Shown: positions 58,119-64,000 of the stretch, piece after piece
Position numbering within the stretch: the first letter of the stretch is position 1
Layout: each line of letters opens with the position of its first letter
Assembly (NCBI RefSeq): GCF_963583255.1
Contig: NC_084808.1
Span: forward strand, 29,494,404-29,558,403
Reading direction: 5' to 3'
Source of the DNA: Pyrus communis
Taxonomy: Eukaryota; Streptophyta; Magnoliopsida; Rosales; Rosaceae
Length of the DNA: 64,000 bases
Program-made: the position numbers and the translations under genes
The notes under the pieces: model-generated
The model's database searches: none
Told to the model about the DNA's origin: nothing
Seen by the model: the letters and a program-made list of their open reading frames with translations, nothing else

Positions 58119-59734
58119 GGCGTAAGGGAGCTTGGGAACTAAATCTCAAAACAAGCTTTAATCAAGTAATACAGGAAATCCTTCTTCATCGGTTCCATAT
58201 TACGTCTGGGATGGATTATAGCTCATTATCCAGCTTACTGTTCCGGTGTATTCCATCCCTTGAGTAGTTTGGATTTCTCAAAGAACTACCCTTGTCCATG
58301 GCAGGGTGGATAACACTCTGGTAACTTAAAGGTGGACGGACTCACAGACTGAATTCATTTCCAACGTCCACTCCACACGTTGTATATTTGTGATCATTGC
58401 AGAGGAAATTCTATCGGCGGCATTTTTGGTTTTTCTTTGCAGTAGGCGTCCATAGCTAGTGTTATATTTACCAGGTATCTTCTCCTTACTAACTGTTCAT
58501 ATAGCATTTCTTCTTTCTCTTCAGAACCAGGTAGCCTTTAAAGGTTCTGTAATTTAGAATTGGGGACTGAAAACAACTAATGATTTACTCATTGATGCTA
58601 GAAATGTATTAAGGGCCGAAAGCTCAAAGATGAAATAATGGAAATGGATTCACATTTCAGGCTTTTACTTTGTGTTTTAGTTTCTGGGTACATCTCAGTG
58701 TTGAAATAATTATTTACATGGGCCATCTTCGTTATTCGAAATGGCATTAGAGGAGCGATTTTTGCGCATTTTAAGTGTGTAAAAGGCGAAAAAGAGTGTG
58801 CAACGTTATTTGTCATTGCTTTAATAGTTTTTATAATGCAGGATGTGTATTTTGAAATGAAAAATTATGTACTGTATGAAAGATGATTAAGAGGCAGAAG
58901 ATCTAATAAATTTGGAAAATACTATGAAAATCGTTTTTTAGTGTATCAAATTGTAGCACATTTTTAAGAAAGGTGGAACTTCCAACTAAGTGTTTTTAAA
59001 ATAATTGAAAGTGTTTTTGATGAAAATGCTTTTGGAACCAATTTTTAGTAAAAATGTAAGTAAATTCTAAAGAAAAAAAAACACTTTAATGCTTCATGCA
59101 AGAAACACATAATTATGCTTCTTGCAAGAAACATTTTAAGTGTTTTTAGAACTTAAAAACATTTTTTCTAAAAGCAGTTTCAAACATGCCATTATTTGTA
59201 TTGGTGGTTCTAGTTCTATTATAAATGTATTATAATTTGATATGATCTCTTATCATTACTCGATAAGTTTTGCTTGCAAAAATATTGAGTGTGACTTCAA
59301 CGATACAAGTGTTTTAGCTGTGTAGATATTTTATTTTCAATCTCATTAATTTATATTATTCATTCATTGCTACATAATAATGAAGAATTTTCCGAATATA
59401 ATACAAAAAAAAGATTTGTTGCATGTAAAAGGGAATTACGTCTCACGTGTGTGCATCATTTGATCCAAAGGCATGTAAAACGAATAATAAATAGGAGCAC
59501 GATCCAAACAAAAAGAAAAAGATATCGTCTACATTTTAACGTACCTATTGTACAAGGCCAAAGGATCATGGTCATCACGATCCACAGATCGCCATGTTTC
59601 CCTATAAAAAGTGTCCGTTATTTTTAAATCTCAAAGAACAATTCTTTTAAGAGAATTATAACGAAAAGTTTATGGTACTGTTCGTTTTAACGAAAATTCA
59701 TATTTCCAAATTGTAGAGATTTTAGGAATTCTTA
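58119..59734. other. 3' UTR and spacer
   Basis: 58119 to about 58600 is likely 3' UTR of the SMP/C2 gene. 58920-59200 contains 'agtgtttttaaaataattga' and 'agtgtttttagaacttaaaa' in an AT-rich, partly palindromic context like an old hAT MITE, but the ends could not be fixed. No gene is supported. Confidence 0.45.
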
Positions 59735-59876
59735 CATCATAGTCGTTTATTGTACATCGTACGGTCAAAAATTATTTTGAATTATTTTATTTAAAATTAA
59801 ATACAAATAGTTTCTAACGAAAATTAACCACATGATGTACGATAAACTGCTATAATATGAGGATCCCTAAGATATT
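59735..59876. mobile_element. MITE, second copy of the 38535-38705 family
   Basis: Inverted ends 'cgtttattgtacatcgtacg' and 'atgatgtacgataaactgct' flank the interior 'tttaaaattaaatacaaata'. It matches the copy at 38535-38705. Confidence 0.65.
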
Positions 59877-60355
59877 CAGAAAGGGAATTCAGAGAGGATC
59901 CTCATTCGTAAAATCTGTCCATCTTTTTTCCCTAAAAAATTGTTCTTTGCTTACTGTTACTATTAACACTCTCCGAGAACAAATAAATAGCCAAGCCATA
60001 TAAAAATGTGTTATACAATTTATATTTTTATTGTGTTTTATAAATTTTAAGTGCATAATAAAATTTCTAAAATGTTGGGTCGCACTAGTAATAGCATTTG
60101 TCAGGTATTTAAAATGTGAACTACATGTTTTTATGTTCATTCATTTTAGGGTAAATTACACTCTCATACCTTAAGCTTGAGGTTTATTTCAATTCCTTAC
60201 AACATTTTCAAAACATTTCACTTTCATACTTTAAGTACTATTTTATTTCAAAATAATACATCCGTTACATTTTCCATCCATTGATCTGTTAACTGCTGAT
60301 GTGGCTGCCACATATATGCTACATGGCTGCCAAATGTCTGCCACATGGCAAATAA

Positions 60356-60361
60356 AAAATA

Positions 60362-60384
<23 letters not shown>
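60356..60384. repeat. (AT)n microsatellite in the left arm of the fold-back element
   Basis: About 13 AT units followed by a T run; not mirrored in the right arm. Confidence 0.85.
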
Positions 60385-60392
<8 letters not shown>

Positions 60393-60699
60393 TAAACTTG
60401 AATTTTCTATAAAAAAAAATTGAAAAAAAAAGGGTAAATTACACTTTCATGCCTCAGGTTTGTGATCTATTTCAATTCCTTACAACATCTTTAAAACATT
60501 TCACTTTCATACCTTAAGTACTATTTTATTTCAAAATAATACCTCCTTTACATTTTTCATCCATTGATCTGTTAAATACTAACGTGACTGTCACATATAT
60601 TCCACGTAGCTGCCAAATGTCTGCCACATGACAAATAAATTATTTTTTTAATTTTTTAAAAAACATGAATTTTCTCAAAAAAAAAAAAAAAAATTTGAA

Positions 60700-61090
60700 A
60701 CTAGTGCCTTCCCCCGCCCCCCCCCCCCCCCCCCCAGCGACCCTAACCCAGAACCCAAAAACCTGCAACAAGAAGAAGAAGAAGAAGAAGAAGAAGAGGG
60801 AGGAAAAAGAAAAAAAAAAGCTCTAGTTCGTCCCACCCGAGCCACCCCTTTCTTCCATCCCTCATCACCCCTCCTAAAAATCCCCCATCACCCACAAAAA
60901 TTGCACCCGCGATTAGGTGGATCTACCACAAAACCAGTCCAAAAATCATCTCAAACTCAAAGTATTTTCAAAACTCACCCATACTGAAAATTACGAAATC
61001 CTGACTCGAGGGGGGCGGGGAAGGGAAGAAGGTCACGTGGCGCCGAGGGGGAGGGAGATGGGTCGCCGGGGGGAACTAGGTTTGGGGTTT
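60700..61090. other. GC-rich core of the fold-back element
   Basis: Contains a C run (~60716-60736), an (AAG)n run (~60768-60797) and a G-rich stretch (61008-61066) with a CTTCTTCTTCTT echo at 61101-61114. Composition contrasts sharply with the AT-rich arms. It could be a captured genomic fragment, as in Pack-MULEs; the short frame at 60917-61120 has no recognised product. Confidence 0.5.
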
Positions 61091-61875
61091 TTTTTTTTTC
61101 CCTTCTTCTTCTTCATGTAAAAAATTATTTTATTTGTCACGTGACATACATTTGGCAGCCACGTCGACATTTAAAAGATCAATAGATGTATTGTTTTGAA
61201 ATAAAATAGTACTTAAGATATGAAAGTGAAATGATTTGAAGATATTGTAAGGAATTAAAATAGACCCAAATCTGAGGTATGAAAGTGTAATTTACCCTTT
61301 TTTTTTCAATTGTTTTCTTTTTTTGAGAAGATTCAGGTTTTAAAAAAAAAAATTTATTTTATTTGCCATGTGGCAAACATTTGGCAGCCACGTGTCATAT
61401 ATGTGGCAGCCACGTCAGCATTTAACAGATCAATGGATGGAAAATGTAACAGATGTATTATTTTGAAATAAAATAATACTTAAGGTATGAAATTTAAATG
61501 TTTTGAAGATATTGTAAGGAATTGAAATAGATCCCAAACCTAAGGTATGAAAATGTAATTTACCCTTCATTTTATCATGCGGTTAGAAGTGGAAGTGTGA
61601 AATTCGTTTGAAAATTAGAAAGAAAAATAATAATATTTAAAGATGGAGGGGCATGGCACGGCATGGGGGAGGGGCATGGCACTGGCATGGGGGAGTGGCA
61701 CATGGTTGGTGGGCTCGAGTCCAAAACGTGACAGCCAGTGAATCTTAATGGCTTAGTTGGTGGAGATTTCCAGCTGAGATCATCTTCAACAATACTAGCT
61801 AAAGTTTTGTTATCGTGAGTAGTTAAATGATCTAAATGTTAATTTATATCTCGTTAAAAAATACATTTAAAATAG

Positions 61876-62195
61876 AGTAATATTAGATAGATTAAATTTA
61901 AAAATTTAATGATATGTTATTAATAATAAATAAGCACGTTAATTAATATGTATATATATATATTTTAAGTACGTCGATATTTTTACATTAAGGTGAGGGG
62001 GAGTTCTGTGAAACAACACAATGGGCAACCTAATTTGATATATAATTCGTCATCCACGAGATTCAAACCCAAGACCTCTCACTTCCAAGTGAAGAGGAAT
62101 ACTATCAGACCGTAATAGTGGGTGTAATCAATATTTAAGTAAATACAATCATCAATTTTCATATCATGTAGTTTAGAGATCCTTAGCATTATCTT
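61876..62195. mobile_element. MITE of the gtaatgttag family, interrupted by a SINE
   Basis: Left part 'gtaatattagatagattaaa' ... 'aagcacgttaattaatatg' (61876-61952) and right part 'taatcaatatttaagtaaat' ... 'agatccttagcattatc' (62126-62195) are the two halves of the family seen at 4008-4333, separated by foreign sequence. Confidence 0.55.
61985..62118 (-). mobile_element. tRNA-derived SINE (minus strand) nested in the MITE
   Basis: On the minus strand 'cggtctgatagtattcctct' followed by 'tcacttggaagtgagaggtc' and 'ttgggtttgaatctcgtgg' has an A-box-like start and a B-box-like GGTTTGAATC, the Pol III promoter layout of tRNA-derived SINEs. It then runs into a non-tRNA body ending near 61985. Confidence 0.6.
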
Positions 62196-62554
62196 TTAAA
62201 ATAATTGAAACCAGTTTTTGTAGAAATATTTGTAGAAGTAATTCTTAATAAAAATGCAAATGTTTTTTAGAATTAACGTAATTTTTAAATAATATTAGTT
62301 ATTTTAAATTAAAATATTTTAATATTTCCTAAACTTAACAACTATATTTCTTTTTCTTCTGTTGAAGCGCACAGTATAGTTTTATAGTTTTTAGTGTTTA
62401 GCAATAAAATTAACTTTCTCTCCTTCTATCTAAGTTGAGCAAGTAGTATTACGGTTTACAAATTAAAAAAATTAGTCATTTAACTAGTTTAATGAAGCTT
62501 AATTTGTTTTATAAACAATAAAAAAATCTCATTTAACTAAGTTGTTCAAGGATT

Positions 62555-62762
62555 GGCTTCTCTGTCCTCCCACTTACCATACACTCTTATCCTCTTTTAT
62601 CTATGCGATCACGATTAAATCACGTTAATATTTTATATTATTATTATTTTTTATCTTATTATCTTTATAAAAAAAATCAATATAAAATGTTGACGTAATT
62701 TAACCGTGATCGCATAAATAAAAGAGAATATAATGTGAGGGAAGTACGAGTACTGAGAAGCC
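62555..62762. mobile_element. 208-bp palindromic MITE
   Basis: Arms of about 85-90 bp: ggcttctctgtcctcccact ... 'tatgcgatcacgattaaatc' ... on the left. On the right are 'gatttaaccgtgatcgcata'-type complements ending 'gtactgagaagcc'. The short AT centre (~62640-62680) completes a near-perfect hairpin. Confidence 0.75.
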
Positions 62763-62977
62763 GGGTCCGTTGTTCAATGCCTCGGGGAACATGGGGCTTG
62801 ACTGGATATGTCTCGGGCTGTTCAATATTTTGTCTTCTTGCCTTTACTTTCTTTACATTTTTATAAACTTTTATTGTTTCAGCAAATAATTTAAAAAAAT
62901 AAATAAATTCATTGGGCCCCACACACACAGTGTCGCTCTGTCACTCGCTCTGGTGCTTCGGGACTCTGCCATTAAAA

Positions 62978-63025
62978 ATGGGTTCCTCTACGGTTCCGAC
63001 ATTGCAAGTAGTTCGGCACCTTCAG
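62978..63025 (+). CDS. Putative first coding exon of a gene running off the right edge
   Basis: ATG at 62978 in aaaaATGGG context opens 16 codons (MGSSTVPTLQVVRHLQ), ending in CAG/gtactc followed by a (CT)n-rich intron start. A GC-richer 5' leader (62930-62977) precedes it. No following exon could be placed with confidence before 64000, and the product is not recognised. The exon is inferred from start context plus splice donor only. Confidence 0.35.
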
Positions 63026-64000
63026 GTACTCTCTCTCTCTCTCTCTCGTGTTTTGATTAGTGCTAGATTTTAGCCGCTTGGTTACAGTTTGAATTTTGCG
63101 ACTTTTTGTTTAAAGTTGGTTTCTTTTTATGTTTGGGGGTTGACTGTGGGGTGTGTTTTTGTGCTGAGATCTGTTTGTTTCCTGAGAAAACGAGAGAAAA
63201 TGGAGCTTTGACAATGTGGTTTGAGTCTTTCTGTAGTCTCCATTGGAGGTTGTTGGAATTTGTTGAGTGTAATGAGGTCACAGCATCTCCGGTTTAAAAC
63301 CTCACCCCCTCGTCCCCTTACTCTAGTTTAGAGTAGTAATATCGTTTGTAGTAAAAAAATTATATGTAAAGAGAAGTAGATCTTGATATTCAAATTAAAG
63401 GCCTTGCAGGGACGGTATAGTGACATTCCTCTTCACTTATAGGTGTGAGGTCTCGCATTAACTAATGGATCTCATAGAAATCGGATAGTGTTCTCGTTTT
63501 TGTTTTGAAACTGATTTCACTATCTCTAATTATTATTTAATATTTAGGTTTGGCAAATCAATTTTCTTGTCAAGCATGTGATAAACATAAACTGCACTTG
63601 AATGCGTGGTTACACCGATGTTATTTGTCCGATCTGATGCACATTGTATCTGAAGTTCTGTTTTTTTTTTTTTATGTATGTTTACAGCAACTAATAATCA
63701 TCGAGGTTGTAAACTTGTAACAGTCATTTAGAAAAAGAAAAGCCTTCAGATGATACGAAAGAAGAGCTTTTCTTTTCAGCTTTGTTGGACTGTAATTCTT
63801 GTTTGCGTGTTAATTAATAGGAAAGTTTTATACAGAAGTACTTCTGACCTTTCGTTAAAGTAAAATGCCTTTCGTGTTTTCCAACTCTAGTAACTTCTAA
63901 ATCTGACAACTCATCATATGCAAATTGTGCTAATTTTTATGTGGAAACAAAATCTGTTCTGGAACATGTCCTTATCAGTTGTTTACTTGTCACACTCGAT
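63026..64000. other. Probable first intron / spacer to the window end
   Basis: AT-rich with several T runs (63661-63673) and no supported exon. The frames at 63063-63297 are not supported. Confidence 0.4.

Larger units (their letters stand above)
60140..61574. mobile_element. Fold-back, Mutator-type element with 9-bp target duplication
   Basis: The element 60149-61565 (1417 bp) begins gggtaaattacactctcata and ends in the inverted gtaatttaccc. It is flanked by the direct 9-mer ttcatttta (60140-60148 and 61566-61574). Each arm contains the same ~210-bp module twice (60149 and 60432 on the left; the complementary modules end at 61297 and 61565 on the right). Each module includes 'tttatttcaaaataatac' and 'gctgccaaatgtctgccaca' or their complements. 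The centre (~60700-61090) is GC-rich and unlike the arms. No transposase is present. The 9-bp duplication and long inverted repeats point to a non-autonomous MULE. Confidence 0.85.

Noticed and set aside
62060..62118. tRNA gene
   Set aside because: A- and B-box-like motifs are present but no cloverleaf with proper acceptor and anticodon stems can be drawn; a SINE head fits better.

Overview
This window is nuclear DNA of a dicot. Spliced genes with GT-AG introns, AT-rich spacers and the retroelements, MITEs and SINEs all fit a woody rosid. Several repeats look like families common in Rosaceae (apple, pear, Prunus), but that placement is recognition from memory, not a search. No bacterial, organellar or CRISPR features were seen.

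Layout. (1) 1-824: last two exons of a gibberellin 2-oxidase-like gene (+). (2) 825-4887: AT-rich spacer with a TIR element, a 4-copy 54-bp tandem repeat and two tandem MITEs. (3) 4888-8150: a Lys-rich, probably nuclear protein of unknown function (-); its intron carries a 5-copy, 236-bp tandem array. (4) 8654-9613: an RPW8-domain immunity-type protein (+) with an array of 7-residue repeats and a hydrophobic tail. It lies between two copies of a segment from the neighbouring gene's intron. (5) 10405-12402: a decayed copy of the splicing factor BUD13 (-). (6) 13014-18215: a small cysteine-rich secreted-peptide-like gene (-), split in its signal-peptide exon by an intact Ty1/Copia element (13357-18177) with identical LTRs, a 5-bp target duplication and non-canonical TA...TA ends. 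(7) 19195-25870: BAR-PH-ArfGAP-ankyrin ARF-GAP (-), divergent from (8) 26956-30434: a U-box protein like PUB62 (+). (9) 32541-33584: a BYPASS1-like protein (-). (10) 33585-36504: a repeat-rich spacer with MULE-type MITEs and an LTR/PBS fragment. (11) 36505-38289: a BTB/NPH3 protein (-). (12) 40063-42965: a TAF15-like RRM/zinc-finger protein (-). (13) 44395-51077: a PRP40C-like WW/FF splicing protein (-). (14) 54535-58118: an NTMC2T5-like SMP/C2 tether (+). (15) 58119-62765: spacer holding a 1.4-kb fold-back element with a 9-bp target duplication, a MITE with a nested SINE, and other MITEs. (16) 62978-63025: a putative first exon of a gene running off the right edge.

These are unlinked housekeeping and regulatory plant genes, not an operon. 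NPH3, PRP40C and NTMC2T5 occur in the same neighbourhood in Arabidopsis (At3g19850, At3g19840, At3g19830), which suggests conserved microsynteny. The most notable observations are the RPW8 protein with recently expanded heptad repeats, the very young Copia insertion inside a Cys-rich peptide gene, and the ABABA tandem array filling an intron. Exon boundaries were placed by eye from splice signals, reading frame and family knowledge.
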